NCBI GenBank assembly: GCA_009692305.1
Contig: SHZK01000006.1
Location: forward strand, 62,001-126,000
Source: Gammaproteobacteria bacterium
GTDB taxonomy: Bacteria > Pseudomonadota > Gammaproteobacteria > Pseudomonadales > Pseudohongiellaceae
DNA length: 64,000 nucleotides
Direction of reading: 5' to 3'
The notes under the pieces are model-generated. The model saw nothing but the letters and a program-made list of their open reading frames with translations, was not told the origin of the DNA and did not search any database. Below, one piece after another: positions 49,247 through 59,425 of the stretch. Position 1 is the stretch's first letter. The number at the start of each line of letters is the position of its first letter. The position numbers and the translations under genes are program-made.

Positions 49247-49711
49247 CTAGTTTCCGTTTATGAAGCCGAGCTGACGCCAGGCTTCATAAACGACGACTGC
49301 AACAGCGTTTGCCAGATTCAGGCTCCGACTATGCTGCTGCATAGGAATGCGCAGCAATTGTGCAGATCCCAGCTCTTCCCGCACCGCATCAGGTAGCCCA
49401 CGAGATTCGGGGCCAAATATCAAATAGTCATCAGCTTGATAGTTTATCTCGGTGTAAAGGCGCGTAGCTTTGGTACTGACTCCGAATAAGCGCCCGCCAT
49501 TGATGCTGGTTTTGAAATCCAGCCAATCCTCGTAAACCTCCATCCCTGCAAATTCATGGTAGTCGAGACCGGCGCGACGCATCTTCCTGTCATCCAGGGT
49601 AAATCCGAATGGCTTGATCAAATGCAATCGAGAACCAGAGTTGGCTGTCAATCGAATGATATTTCCGGTGTTTTGAGGTATTTCAGGTTCAAAAAGAACG
49701 ATATTGATCAA
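49247..49711 (-). CDS. trmL: tRNA (cytidine(34)-2'-O)-methyltransferase
   Basis: MINIVLFEPEIPQNTGNIIRLTANSGSRLHLIKPFGF; FGPESRGLP; IPMQQHSRSLNLANAVAVVVYEAWRQ. Confidence 0.96.
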   Translation of the reverse strand: MINIVLFEPEIPQNTGNIIRLTANSGSRLHLIKPFGFTLDDRKMRRAGLDYHEFAGMEVYEDWLDFKTSINGGRLFGVSTKATRLYTEINYQADDYLIFGPESRGLPDAVREELGSAQLLRIPMQQHSRSLNLANAVAVVVYEAWRQLGFINGN

Positions 49712-49922
49712 AATTTAGCCATCGAATGTGAACGTCGTAGATATAAATGCGACTGTTTTAGCCTGCGAAAAATCCAGAAATAAGCTTTTTATAAGCAATT
49801 TATTTCTTCCCAGCTTCGACCCATCTGCGTTTGATCGGCGCATCACGTTAAAAATGCGAAATCATACTTACCCTAATTTATCCCGATTGCGGGAAACAGA
49901 AACTATTCTGTGGTATTAGACT

Positions 49923-50200
49923 CTAAATCGTTGTGCTACTCAATTACGGGGGGACGTCCTGGGGAATCAGGGTCGAGTACGCATCGAGTTCAATTTGAAT
50001 GACGCCAATTTGCCGTTTGCATTGGATTTCCTCAGATACGATTGGCGTGGTGGCGTAGGTGAGGCTGATATTTTTGACGAGGTTCCCGAAGGCACGAACT
50101 ACAATGACAATCCACGAGCTACGGTCGAGTTTGGCAGCTATCGCGGCCACGACCGGGTCATCAATTGGCAGGAAATTTATATCGGTCCGAGTGGCCCCTA
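49923..50200 (+). pseudogene. Remnant of the C-terminus of a DUF6701/MshQ-like protein
   Basis: Frame reads LRGDVLGNQGRVRIEFNLNDANLPFALDFLRYDWRGGVGEADIFDEVPEGTNYNDNPRATVEFGSYRGHDRVINWQEIYIGPSGP*, resembling the WLQYDW...DPxAxATFGxYRGxxRxIYWRE end of that family. No upstream body is present. Confidence 0.6.
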
Positions 50201-50208
50201 GAGGATTT

Positions 50209-51639
50209 CTACTCTGATTCTATTTCAGCGTCAGTAGCAGAATCAGTCCCCAGTTCCTTGATCTTGCGCGTTAGCGTATTCCTTCCCCAGCCAAGCAACG
50301 CAGCGGCATCACGGCGCCGACCTGCGGTATGCTTGAGTGCGATATCTATCATCGTGCGCTCAAATAACGGCGTGGCCTGATTGAGAATTCCGGTATTGCC
50401 GAGATGCAGTTGCTGATCGGCCCACGCCTGCAGTGCGTCAGTCCAATTGCCGGTCTGGTCTCCTTGCTTTGCCAGCACCGCAAATTCTGGTGGCAGGTCT
50501 GTCAAATAGACTTCACGACTTGATGCCATAACGGTAATCCAGCGACAGAAGTTCTCCAGTTGCCTGACGTTCCCCGGCCAGCTTAGCCCCAGCAGGTAGG
50601 ATAAAGTCTCTGGCCGCAGGATTTTCGGTTCAACGTTCATTTCTTTGGCTGCTGATTGCAAGAAATGGCTGGCCAGCTTCGGAATATCTTCGCGTCGATC
50701 TCGCAAACGCGGGATGTGGATTCTTATAACATTCAATCGGTGGAATAAATCCTCCCGGAACTCGTGTGTTTCAACGAGTTTTTCAAGGTTTTGATGTGTG
50801 GCAGCAATAATGCGCACATCTACCCTGATCGAGGTGTGGCCGCCTACCCGGTAAAATTCTCCATCAGACAAGACGCGCAATAATCGAGTTTGAGTCTCGG
50901 GTGGCATATCCCCGATCTCGTCGAGAAACAAGGTGCCGCCATTGGCTTGCTCAAAGCGACCCGTGCGCAGCGAGGTGGCACCGGTAAACGCGCCTTTCTC
51001 ATGGCCGAACAATTCTGACTCGATAAGTTCTTTTGGAATTGCCGCTACGTTTAATGGTACGAACGGCTTGTCGCGGCGCGGACTGTGCTGGTGCAGCGCG
51101 CGCGCCACCAGCTCTTTGCCGGTACCGGACTCGCCATTGATGAGCACGGAAATATTGGAATGCGACAGACGGCCGATGGCACGAAATACTTCCTGCATGG
51201 CAGGTGCTTCACCGATGATTTCTTGAGTCTTCGTCTTGACTGTAGGCGTCGGAGACGAGTCTTTCTCGCGGGCATGCTCCAGTGCGCGCTGGGTCATGGC
51301 CACGGCTTCGTTTATGTCGAACGGCTTCGGCAAGTACTCGAAAGCGCCGCGGCTGTATGAGGACACAGCACTATCGAGGTCGGAGTGTGCAGTCATGATG
51401 ATGATGGGTAGTGAAGGATGCGACTCCTTAATGGTGGATAGCAAGTCCAGACCATTGATTCCGGGCATGCGAATATCGCTGATAATGGCATCAGGCGCTT
51501 CCTGGGCGAGTCTGTGCAGCAAGTCATCACCATTTTCAAAACTCACAGTGTTCAACCCGGTTTTGTTGAGTGATTTTTCAAGTACCCAGCGAATCGACCG
51601 ATCGTCGTCCAGGATCCACACAGAATTTGGGGTATGCAT
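50209..51639 (-). CDS. ntrC: Nitrogen regulation protein NR(I), sigma-54-dependent activator
   Basis: Receiver domain, GESGTGKELVARALH, GAFTGA, Fis-type HTH (AAALLGWGRNTLTRKIKELG). Confidence 0.96.
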   Translation of the reverse strand: MHTPNSVWILDDDRSIRWVLEKSLNKTGLNTVSFENGDDLLHRLAQEAPDAIISDIRMPGINGLDLLSTIKESHPSLPIIIMTAHSDLDSAVSSYSRGAFEYLPKPFDINEAVAMTQRALEHAREKDSSPTPTVKTKTQEIIGEAPAMQEVFRAIGRLSHSNISVLINGESGTGKELVARALHQHSPRRDKPFVPLNVAAIPKELIESELFGHEKGAFTGATSLRTGRFEQANGGTLFLDEIGDMPPETQTRLLRVLSDGEFYRVGGHTSIRVDVRIIAATHQNLEKLVETHEFREDLFHRLNVIRIHIPRLRDRREDIPKLASHFLQSAAKEMNVEPKILRPETLSYLLGLSWPGNVRQLENFCRWITVMASSREVYLTDLPPEFAVLAKQGDQTGNWTDALQAWADQQLHLGNTGILNQATPLFERTMIDIALKHTAGRRRDAAALLGWGRNTLTRKIKELGTDSATDAEIESE

Positions 51640-51661
51640 AGATCGTTCCTTTTGTTTCAGT

Positions 51662-52762
51662 TCAATGCGAGTCAGCTGGTTTGGTTAAGGGAAGTAATAT
51701 TGTGAAACGGGTTGCTCCCGGTGCATTTTTGCATTCGATCAATCCCTGGTGTTGACTGATAATCCCATGGGTAATCGACAGGCCAAGCCCGGTACCGTCC
51801 GCGCGACCACTTATCATTGGATAAAAAATCGAATCGATTATTTCATCGGCAATGCCAGGGCCGTTATCGATAATTTCGACACTGAGCCCGAGACGATGAA
51901 ATTTCGCAGCAATCGTAAGATTGCGTAATACTCGAGTCTTCAGATAAATCTTTCCCAGTTTATGTGCGACCTGAGGGATCGACAGTGCTTGCATGGCATT
52001 GCGCACCACATTCAACATCGCCTGGATCAGTTGTTCGAAGTCGGCATGTATGGCCGGAATGCTCGGGTCATAGTCGCGAATCACTTCAATGCCGCGACCA
52101 CGTGCTTCGACCTCAACCAGATTCGCCGCGCGTTCCAGTACTTCATGTATGTTGATGAAGTCTTTGTGCAATGGCTTGCGGGAACCTACCAGTCGGTCTA
52201 CCAGATTCCGCAGTCGGTCAGCTTCTTCAATAATCACATTCGTATAATCGTGCAATTCATTGTTGGGAAGTTCCTGTGCGAGCAGTTGCGCAGCGCCGCG
52301 AATACCACCGAGCGGATTTTTGATTTCGTGCGCCAGACCACGCACCAATTCGCGGGTAGTGGCATGGGCATTGCTCAGTGATTCCTCGCGGCTGATGCGC
52401 TGGGTATGTTCCAGTGAATACAATTCCAGCAAAGCCTGGGTCTCGCCATTTTCTTCAAAAGTATTAATCGTGTAGTCCACCAGTACCGACTTGCCGTGGG
52501 GTGTGCGCAATTCAACCCTGTGTTTGGTGAAGCTGATTTTGCCGTGCAAGGCCAGCTGCATTTCACCCATATCTTCGGCCGCACCGATGAAAATTTCGCC
52601 GATGAATAATTGCGTCGCCTGGCGTTCACTTATCTCTAGCAGATTCTGTGCAGCAACATTCAGATAGCGCAGGCACAGCTTGTGATCCAGCAGCAACACG
52701 CCGATTTTCAGATTGTCCAACATGCGTTTGTGCAGGTTATCCAGAGTCACGCCATTACTCAT
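51662..52762 (-). CDS. ntrB: Nitrogen regulation histidine kinase NR(II)
   Basis: PAS domain; LAHEIKNPLGGIRGAAQLL H-box; DNGPGIADEI; GTGLGLSITHGII. Start chosen at MSNGVT. Confidence 0.94.
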   Translation of the reverse strand: MSNGVTLDNLHKRMLDNLKIGVLLLDHKLCLRYLNVAAQNLLEISERQATQLFIGEIFIGAAEDMGEMQLALHGKISFTKHRVELRTPHGKSVLVDYTINTFEENGETQALLELYSLEHTQRISREESLSNAHATTRELVRGLAHEIKNPLGGIRGAAQLLAQELPNNELHDYTNVIIEEADRLRNLVDRLVGSRKPLHKDFINIHEVLERAANLVEVEARGRGIEVIRDYDPSIPAIHADFEQLIQAMLNVVRNAMQALSIPQVAHKLGKIYLKTRVLRNLTIAAKFHRLGLSVEIIDNGPGIADEIIDSIFYPMISGRADGTGLGLSITHGIISQHQGLIECKNAPGATRFTILLPLTKPADSH

Positions 52763-52970
52763 TTGATAGTGCGTTAAACATTGGGAAAACCAATGCAATA
52801 AACAAACCAGAACAGGGGATTGCCGAAACCCGCGTGAATTCGCACCAAGTCGGGAGCCAGACACTGGCTGACGCGCCCAATACGGGTCGCATCCTGAGAA
52901 TATGCACCACAGTAGTGCATGATACAAGTCAAGCTGCCAGATACATGCCGACTACCTGATTTAAAGGCAT

Positions 52971-52995
52971 AAAAAAGCCCGGACCGAGCCAGGCT
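52971..52995 (-). terminator. Rho-independent terminator after glnII
   Basis: Minus strand AGCCTGG-CTCGGT-CCGGGCT followed by a T run. Confidence 0.65.
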
Positions 52996-53014
52996 TTGGA
53001 GATCACCCAGAAAG

Positions 53015-54028
53015 CTATTTAAGCGCTTCTTTGGTGGTCTTGATGATCGCTGCAGCGACCTTGTATGGATCCGCATTTGAAGCTGTGCGGCGGTCTTCCA
53101 AGCGACCCTTCCAACCGTCCTGTACCGTACCAATTGGAATACGGATTGAGGCACCTCGGTCTGAAACTCCGTAGCTGAACGTATCTATCGACTGGGTTTC
53201 GTGCTTGCCGGTCAAGCGCTGGTCATTGTTTGCACCATAGACGGCGATGTGGCGCTGAATATTCTTGCCGAAACCGTCGCAGATTTTGGTGAATACTGAT
53301 TCATCACCTTTGTTGCGCATAAGTCCATTGGAGAAGTTGGCGTGCATGCCAGAGCCGTTCCAGTCGAGATCCTTGCCGAGCGGCTTCGGTTCCCAGTTAA
53401 TAGTTAAACCATAGCGCTCTGCGGTACGTTCCAACAGGTAGCGGGCAAGCCAAATTTCGTCGCCAGCGCGTTTTGCACCCTTGGCAAATACCTGGAATTC
53501 CCACTGGCCAGCAGCCACTTCCGCATTGATACCTTCGATGTTGATACCGGCTTCTATGCAGAGGTCAAGGTGGTCTTCGACGACATCGCGACCATGGGCG
53601 TTATTCGCACCCACTGAGCAATAGTAAGGACCCTGGGGCGCCGGATAGCCGCCGGCTGGAAATCCCGGTGGCAGGTTGGTTTTAGGATCCCACAGGAAAT
53701 ATTCCTGTTCGAAGCCAAACCAGAAATCTTGATCATCGTCATTAATAGTTGCGCGACCATTGGATGCATGGGGCGAGCCATCGGCCTTGAGCACTTCACA
53801 CATAACCAGATAGCCATTGGCGCGATCCGGGTCAGGAAATATGGCGCAGGGCTTGAGCAAGCAGTCTGAATCGTCACCAGAGGCCTGTTGTGTGGAACTG
53901 CCGTCAAATGACCAAACGATGCACTCTTCCAGAGTTCCGCCAAAATTGTCCTTCACCAGCGTCTTGGAGCGCAGGCTTTGTGTTGGCTTGTAACCGTCAA
54001 GCCAGATGTATTCCAGTTTTGCTTTCAT
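53015..54028 (-). CDS. glnII: Glutamine synthetase type II (eukaryotic-like GSII)
   Basis: 337 aa; LEYIWLDGYKPTQSLRSKT, WSFDGSSTQQASGDDSDCLLKP, FGFEQEYFLWD, NWEPKPLGKDLDWNGSGMHANFSN, DRGASIRIPIGT. Length and motifs fit GSII rather than the ~470-aa GSI. Confidence 0.93.
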   Translation of the reverse strand: MKAKLEYIWLDGYKPTQSLRSKTLVKDNFGGTLEECIVWSFDGSSTQQASGDDSDCLLKPCAIFPDPDRANGYLVMCEVLKADGSPHASNGRATINDDDQDFWFGFEQEYFLWDPKTNLPPGFPAGGYPAPQGPYYCSVGANNAHGRDVVEDHLDLCIEAGINIEGINAEVAAGQWEFQVFAKGAKRAGDEIWLARYLLERTAERYGLTINWEPKPLGKDLDWNGSGMHANFSNGLMRNKGDESVFTKICDGFGKNIQRHIAVYGANNDQRLTGKHETQSIDTFSYGVSDRGASIRIPIGTVQDGWKGRLEDRRTASNADPYKVAAAIIKTTKEALK

Positions 54029-54157
54029 GTTCCATCAATCTCCTAAGCGGTTGCGGCTGCTTTACTGTTGTATTTACTTTGGGGTGAGCTTGCAAGGGGC
54101 TACCAGTGGATCGCGGTCTACTCGATTTTCTTGGCTTGCCTTGTGTGTAGTTGAGAG

Positions 54158-54173
54158 AGCAAAATATATGCCA
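54158..54173 (-). promoter_or_regulatory. Sigma-54 (-24/-12) promoter for glnII
   Basis: Minus strand TGGCATATATTTTGCT matches TGGCAyr-N4-TTGCw with exact GG...GC spacing. Confidence 0.78.
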
Positions 54174-54233
54174 TCAAAGGGGTCGCTGCATAGCCCGGAA
54201 ACAGGGGTTTCTCGTCAGTATATGAAAATAGTT

Positions 54234-54250
54234 TGCACCATATAGGTGCC
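54234..54250. promoter_or_regulatory. NtrC binding site 1
   Basis: TGCACC-ATATA-GGTGCC, matching the GCACC-N5-GGTGC dyad. Confidence 0.8.
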
Positions 54251-54264
54251 ACAAGAGCATTACC

Positions 54265-54279
54265 GCACCAATTAGGTGC
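54265..54279. promoter_or_regulatory. NtrC binding site 2
   Basis: GCACC-AATTA-GGTGC perfect dyad, centred 30 bp from site 1. Confidence 0.8.
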
Positions 54280-54378
54280 AATTCGAATTAACATCCCAAA
54301 GCACGCAATCATCAATCAGAGCCAGGCTGGTGCACTAGCAGGCGCTGAGAGCTGTTTAGTATCCAACAGAATTAATCA

Positions 54379-55868
54379 ATGCTGTATCTCGTCAAAGTAT
54401 TTCCAGAAATCATTATCAAGAGTCGCCCGGTGCGACAACGCTTCGTGCGCCAGCTGCGCAAGAATATCCGCGTGTGTTTACAGGATCTTGATGCCGGTCT
54501 GCAAGCGCGAGGGGAGTGGGATACGATCGAAGTTACTACCAGTGTCAGCGATAGCAGTATCCTTGCGCAGATCACTGAGCGGCTCGCCTGCATACCTGGC
54601 ATCAGCAACTTCCTCGAAACGGAAAAGCACCCCTTACCTGAGATGGAAGGCATTGTCGAATTGGCGCAGCACTATTACACGGAACAACTCACCGGCAAGA
54701 CATTTGCTGTACGCTGCAAGCGCGCAGGCAAGCACAATTTTCGGTCAGTAGACGTGGAGCGCATTGTTGGTAGTGGATTGGTATTGGGCACAGCGGCTGC
54801 CGGGGTAAATCTGGTAAACCCTGAAGTTACTGTGCAACTGGAAATTCGCCATCAGGAACTGTATATCGTGCGCCGCCAGCACCGGGGTCTTGGTGGCTTT
54901 CCACTGGGCTGCCAGGATGCTGTGCTTTCCCTCATTTCCGGAGGCTTTGACTCTGCGGTCTCCAGCTACTTGAGCATCAAGCGTGGCTTACAAACGCACT
55001 ACTGTTTTTTAATCTTGGTGGCAAGGCGCATGAATTTGCGGTGAAAGAACTGGCGCTGTTTTTGCGGTTGAAGTATCACACTTCACACCGCGTAAAGTTT
55101 GTGACTGTGCCATTCGAGCATGTCGTCACCGAGATTCTGGACAAGATTGATAATGCGCAGATGGGCGTAGTATTGAAACGCATGATGCTGCGCGCGGCCG
55201 ATAGAGTCGCCGCTAAATTGCATATTGCAGCGCTGGTAACCGGAGAAAGCGTCGCCTAGGTTTCCAGTCAAACCCTGGCGAATCTTGCAGTTATAGACAA
55301 GGTGGCAAACTCGCTGGTGTTGCGGCCGCTGTGCACAATTGATAAGCAGGACATCATCGATTCGTCCTGCAAGATTGGTACGGAAGATTTTTTCAGGAAT
55401 ATTCTGGAATACTGCGCGGTGATTTCCACCAAGCCGACGACGCGAGCGAAAAAGGAACGCATCGAGCATCAGGAAACAAAATTTGATTTTGCGATTCTGG
55501 ATGAGTCGATCAACAACGCCCATTACTAATTGATCACCGACCTTGAGCAGGGCAGCAATTCTGTCCAGATGGATATCGCCATCGTCAATATTGCAACTGC
55601 TGGAGATATAATTGTCGATATTCGCCATCCAACCGAAGCAGAGCTGCACCCCTTAAAACTGGCGCCGGAAAATGCCACAACAAAGGTGCTTCTGATTCCG
55701 TTCTATGAGCTGCGTACCTGCTTCAGTCAATTGAACCAAAAACAGCGCTTTTTACTGTACTGTAACAAGGGCATGATGAGTCGCCTGCACGCAGCCCACT
55801 TGCAGGATGAAGGGCTTGGCAACATTGCCGTATTCGAACCAGGCACTCGCCTGCTGGTAGCCAAATAA
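54379..55868 (+). pseudogene. thiI: tRNA 4-thiouridine synthase ThiI (with rhodanese domain), disrupted by one frameshift and two stop codons
   Basis: THUMP/PP-loop part in 54379-55044 ([11 protein letters not shown]), then a 1-nt shift at T-run 55005-55010. Continues [13 protein letters not shown]...[17 protein letters not shown]...INNAHY*LITDLEQ...FLLYCNKGMMSRLHAAHL in one frame. Confidence 0.9.
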
Positions 55869-56030
55869 GCAGGAAAACCGCGCAAGTCTCGTGTATACTC
55901 GCCGCTTTTTGTGCCCCTCAACCTGAATAGCCCTTAATCTGGCTCCCGACCTGGAGCTTAACCTGGATAGACAGCGCCGCATTGCCGGGACGGAAACAGT
56001 CATCCCGTAATCAGCCAAGCGCAGTCGAAA

Positions 56031-57872
56031 GTGAACACAGCTGTGATAGAAAAAATTCGAAATATCGCCATTATCGCCCATGTCGACCACGGCAAGACGA
56101 CACTCGTTGACAAGTTATTGCAGCAGTCGGGCACCATGGGTGAGCGTGGCAAGAAAATGGAGCGGGTCATGGACTCCAATGACCAGGAGCGTGAGCGCGG
56201 CATCACCATTCTCGCAAAAAATACCGCAATCAATTTTCGTGATTTTCACATCAACATCGTGGATACACCCGGCCACGCCGATTTTGGCGGTGAGGTAGAG
56301 CGTGTGTTATCCATGGTCGACAGCGTGTTGTTGCTGGTAGATGCCGTTGACGGCCCGATGCCGCAGACACGCTTCGTCACCCAGAAAGCATTCGCCCAGG
56401 GATTGAATCCCATCGTCGTGATCAACAAGGTTGACCGGGATGGTGCGCGTCCGGACTGGGTGGTCAACGAGGTCTTCGACCTGTTTGACAAGCTCGGTGC
56501 TACTGATGAGCAACTGGATTTTCCCATTGTCTATGCATCGGCTTTGGAAGGAACATCCGGATTGGATATGAAACATATGAGCGCTGACATGCAGCCGCTG
56601 TTCGAAACTATTATTGCGAAAGTGCCGGCGCCTGATGTCATCATCGACGCTCCTCTGCAGATGCAAATCAGCGCGCTGGATTACAACAGCTATGTAGGCG
56701 TCATTGGCATCGGTCGCATCACCCGGGGCAAGGCGCGCACGAACCAGCCAGTTATTGTCATTGACAGACATGGCAAGCAACGCAAAGGCAAGATTCTGCA
56801 GGTGAAAAGCCACCTCGGCCTTGATCGTATTGACGTGCCGGAAGCGCACGCAGGCGAAATCGTCTGTATCACAGGCGTCGACAAGCTGAATATTTCCGAC
56901 ACCCTGTGTGATCCGGAATTGGTCGAAGCGATGCCACCCCTGTTGGTGGACGAACCCACCATCAGCATGACATTTCAGGTAAACGACTCACCATTCGTCG
57001 GGCAGGAAGGCAAGTACATCACCACACGTCATATCAAGGATCGTCTGGAACGGGAGTTGTTATATAACGTGGCTCTGCGTGTCGAGCCAGGCGAGACTCC
57101 TGACAAGTACAGGGTATCAGGACGCGGTGAATTGCATTTGTCCGTGCTGATCGAGAGCATGCGCCGGGAAGGATTCGAACTGGCGGTGTCACGACCTGAA
57201 GTTATTATTCACGAGGTAGACGGTGAAAAGCGTGAACCTTACGAAGCGCTGGTCATTGACTGTGATGAGAAACATCAGGGCGCAGTAATCGAAGAACTGG
57301 GTCAGCGTCGCGCCGAAATGAAGGACATGATGCCGGATGGCAAAGGGCGGGTGCGTCTGCAGTTTCTTGTGCCTACCCGCGGCCTTATTGGCTTTCGCTC
57401 CCAGTTCCTGAGCATGACTTCAGGTACAGGGTTGATGACTCACATATTTGACCACTATGGTCCTTATAAGGAGTCTGAACTCGGCGCGCGCAACAATGGT
57501 GTTCTGGTATCCATGGTCAAGGGCAAGACGCTGGCTTTCGCTCTGTTCAACCTGCAGGATCGTGGGCGTCTGTTCATTGCGCCCAATATTGAAGTATATG
57601 AAGGCATGATCGTTGGGCTGCACAGTCGTGATAACGACCTTGTGGTAAATCCGACAAAAGGCAAGCAGCTCACCAACGTTCGCGCGTCAGGCAGTGATGA
57701 AAATATTCTACTCACTCCTCCGGTGATACATACTCTGGAGCAAGCCATGGAATTCATCGTAGATGATGAACTCGTGGAAGTGACTCCCATCAGCATTCGC
57801 CTGCGCAAGAAGTATCTCACCGAGAATGAACGCAAGCGCATGAGTCGCGGCTCCTCCAATCGAGGTTTGTAG
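56031..57872 (+). CDS. typA: Ribosome-associated GTPase TypA/BipA
   Basis: [51 protein letters not shown]. Confidence 0.97.
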   Translation: MNTAVIEKIRNIAIIAHVDHGKTTLVDKLLQQSGTMGERGKKMERVMDSNDQERERGITILAKNTAINFRDFHINIVDTPGHADFGGEVERVLSMVDSVLLLVDAVDGPMPQTRFVTQKAFAQGLNPIVVINKVDRDGARPDWVVNEVFDLFDKLGATDEQLDFPIVYASALEGTSGLDMKHMSADMQPLFETIIAKVPAPDVIIDAPLQMQISALDYNSYVGVIGIGRITRGKARTNQPVIVIDRHGKQRKGKILQVKSHLGLDRIDVPEAHAGEIVCITGVDKLNISDTLCDPELVEAMPPLLVDEPTISMTFQVNDSPFVGQEGKYITTRHIKDRLERELLYNVALRVEPGETPDKYRVSGRGELHLSVLIESMRREGFELAVSRPEVIIHEVDGEKREPYEALVIDCDEKHQGAVIEELGQRRAEMKDMMPDGKGRVRLQFLVPTRGLIGFRSQFLSMTSGTGLMTHIFDHYGPYKESELGARNNGVLVSMVKGKTLAFALFNLQDRGRLFIAPNIEVYEGMIVGLHSRDNDLVVNPTKGKQLTNVRASGSDENILLTPPVIHTLEQAMEFIVDDELVEVTPISIRLRKKYLTENERKRMSRGSSNRGL

Positions 57873-57979
57873 CGCGTTCAGGGCAAAACTTTGAGATAAG
57901 GGCTGCAGTAGCCTAAACTGGGAAATCCTTTTATCGGGGTTATCCCTGGCCTGTTGAATCAATCAGGACGGCGCATGGC

Positions 57980-58939
57980 ATGTTAGTGCTATTTCCGGAA
58001 ATCAAACCGTATAAACGGCATCGGTTGCGTGTGTCCGACTTGCATGAGCTGTATCTGGACGAAGCCGGCAACGCCACTGGCATACCAGTAATATTTGTCC
58101 ATGGCGGGCCGGGCGGAGCCTGTGATGGCAGTTCACGCCGGTTCTATGATCCGGCAATATTTCGCATCATAACTTTCGATCAGCGCGGTTGTGGCAGGTC
58201 AACACCTCACGGTGAGCTCAGGCACAATACAACGCAGGACCTGATCGCCGATCTCGAAGCGATTCGGCAATATCTCAAGATTGATAAATGGGTGATGTTT
58301 GGCGGGTCCTGGGGATCCACTCTCAGTCTTTTGTACGCCCAGTCTTATCCTCAACATGTGCAAGCATTGATCTTGCGGGGTGTATTTCTGTGCCGTCAGC
58401 ATGATCTGGATTGGCTTTACAAGGCTGGCGCCAACCGGGTATTTCCAGACTATTGGAAAGACCTCGTCCACAATATCCCTGAAGCGGAAAGCAACGATCT
58501 GGTAGCAGCCTATCATGCCCGTCTGACCGGAGACGATGAGTTGGCGCGTATGGCAGCAGCGAAGGCCTGGGCCGCATGGGAAGGCAATTGCTCCAAGCTG
58601 CGCCCAAGTGCCGAATTGTTGGCAAAGCTGACCAAACCCCACAATGCACTGGCTCTGGCGCGAATCGAGACGCACTATTTCGTGAACAAGGGCTTCATTG
58701 CCGAAAACCAGATCTTGGAAAACATGGCTGTGCTGAAAGATGTACCGGGGTGCATTGTGCATGGTCGCTACGATATGGTTTGTCCGCTGGATAATGCCCA
58801 AGCCCTGCATCAGCGTTGGCCAGCATCCGAACTGCATATCATACGTGATGCGGGACATTCGGCATCAGAACCAGGCACTGTCGACGCATTGATCAGGGCG
58901 ACTGGTGACATCGCCAGGAATTTAAAAACGGTTGGTTGA
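57980..58939 (+). CDS. pip: Prolyl aminopeptidase
   Basis: VFVHGGPGGAC, FGGSWGSTLSLLYAQ, HGRYDMVCP, AGHSASEPG. Confidence 0.93.
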   Translation: MLVLFPEIKPYKRHRLRVSDLHELYLDEAGNATGIPVIFVHGGPGGACDGSSRRFYDPAIFRIITFDQRGCGRSTPHGELRHNTTQDLIADLEAIRQYLKIDKWVMFGGSWGSTLSLLYAQSYPQHVQALILRGVFLCRQHDLDWLYKAGANRVFPDYWKDLVHNIPEAESNDLVAAYHARLTGDDELARMAAAKAWAAWEGNCSKLRPSAELLAKLTKPHNALALARIETHYFVNKGFIAENQILENMAVLKDVPGCIVHGRYDMVCPLDNAQALHQRWPASELHIIRDAGHSASEPGTVDALIRATGDIARNLKTVG

Positions 58940-58953
58940 AGCCGGAGGTTCCT

Positions 58954-59391
58954 GTGATTGCTTTGTTGCAACGAGTGAATTGGGCCAAGGTCAGTATTGC
59001 GCAAGTACAGCATGCTGCAATTGCCAGAGGGCTGCTTGTCTTCGTCGGCATTGAAAAAAACGACACTGATGCAAGTGCCAGCAAGTTGCTCGACAAAGTC
59101 TTAACCCTGCGCATTTTTAGCGACGCTGCCGGCAAGATGAATCTGGATTTGCGGGAAGTTGCAGGAGAGTTGATGCTGGTATCCCAATTCACTTTGGCGG
59201 CGACTACTGACAAGGGTCTACGGCCTGGATTCTCATCCGCAATGCCGCCAACCGAGGCGCAGGCTCTCTATGAGTTTTTGCTGAGGACTGCTACAGCCCG
59301 ACATGCTGTAGTGCAGAGCGGACAATTTGGCGCGGATATGCAGATCGCGCTGGAGAATGATGGACCGGTTACATTTATTCTGAAGAGCTGA
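58954..59391 (+). CDS. dtd: D-aminoacyl-tRNA deacylase
   Basis: GTG start preceded by GGAGG; IALLQRVNWAKVSI; GELMLVSQFTLAATTDKGLRPGFSSA. Confidence 0.95.
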   Translation: MIALLQRVNWAKVSIAQVQHAAIARGLLVFVGIEKNDTDASASKLLDKVLTLRIFSDAAGKMNLDLREVAGELMLVSQFTLAATTDKGLRPGFSSAMPPTEAQALYEFLLRTATARHAVVQSGQFGADMQIALENDGPVTFILKS

Positions 59392-59425
59392 CGTCTGGTC
59401 TTTGGTCAGAACGAAACTACCGAGA

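Noticed and set aside
54232-54252. TGGCACC...TGGTGC read as a sigma-54 promoter
   Set aside because: The GG to GC spacing is 2 bp too long; the sequence is better explained as an NtrC dyad. A correctly spaced promoter lies at 54158-54173.
55041-55868. Three separate small genes after the first thiI ORF (72, 75 and 112 aa)
   Set aside because: All lie in one frame and read continuously as ThiI C-terminus and rhodanese domain; they are pieces of one broken gene.
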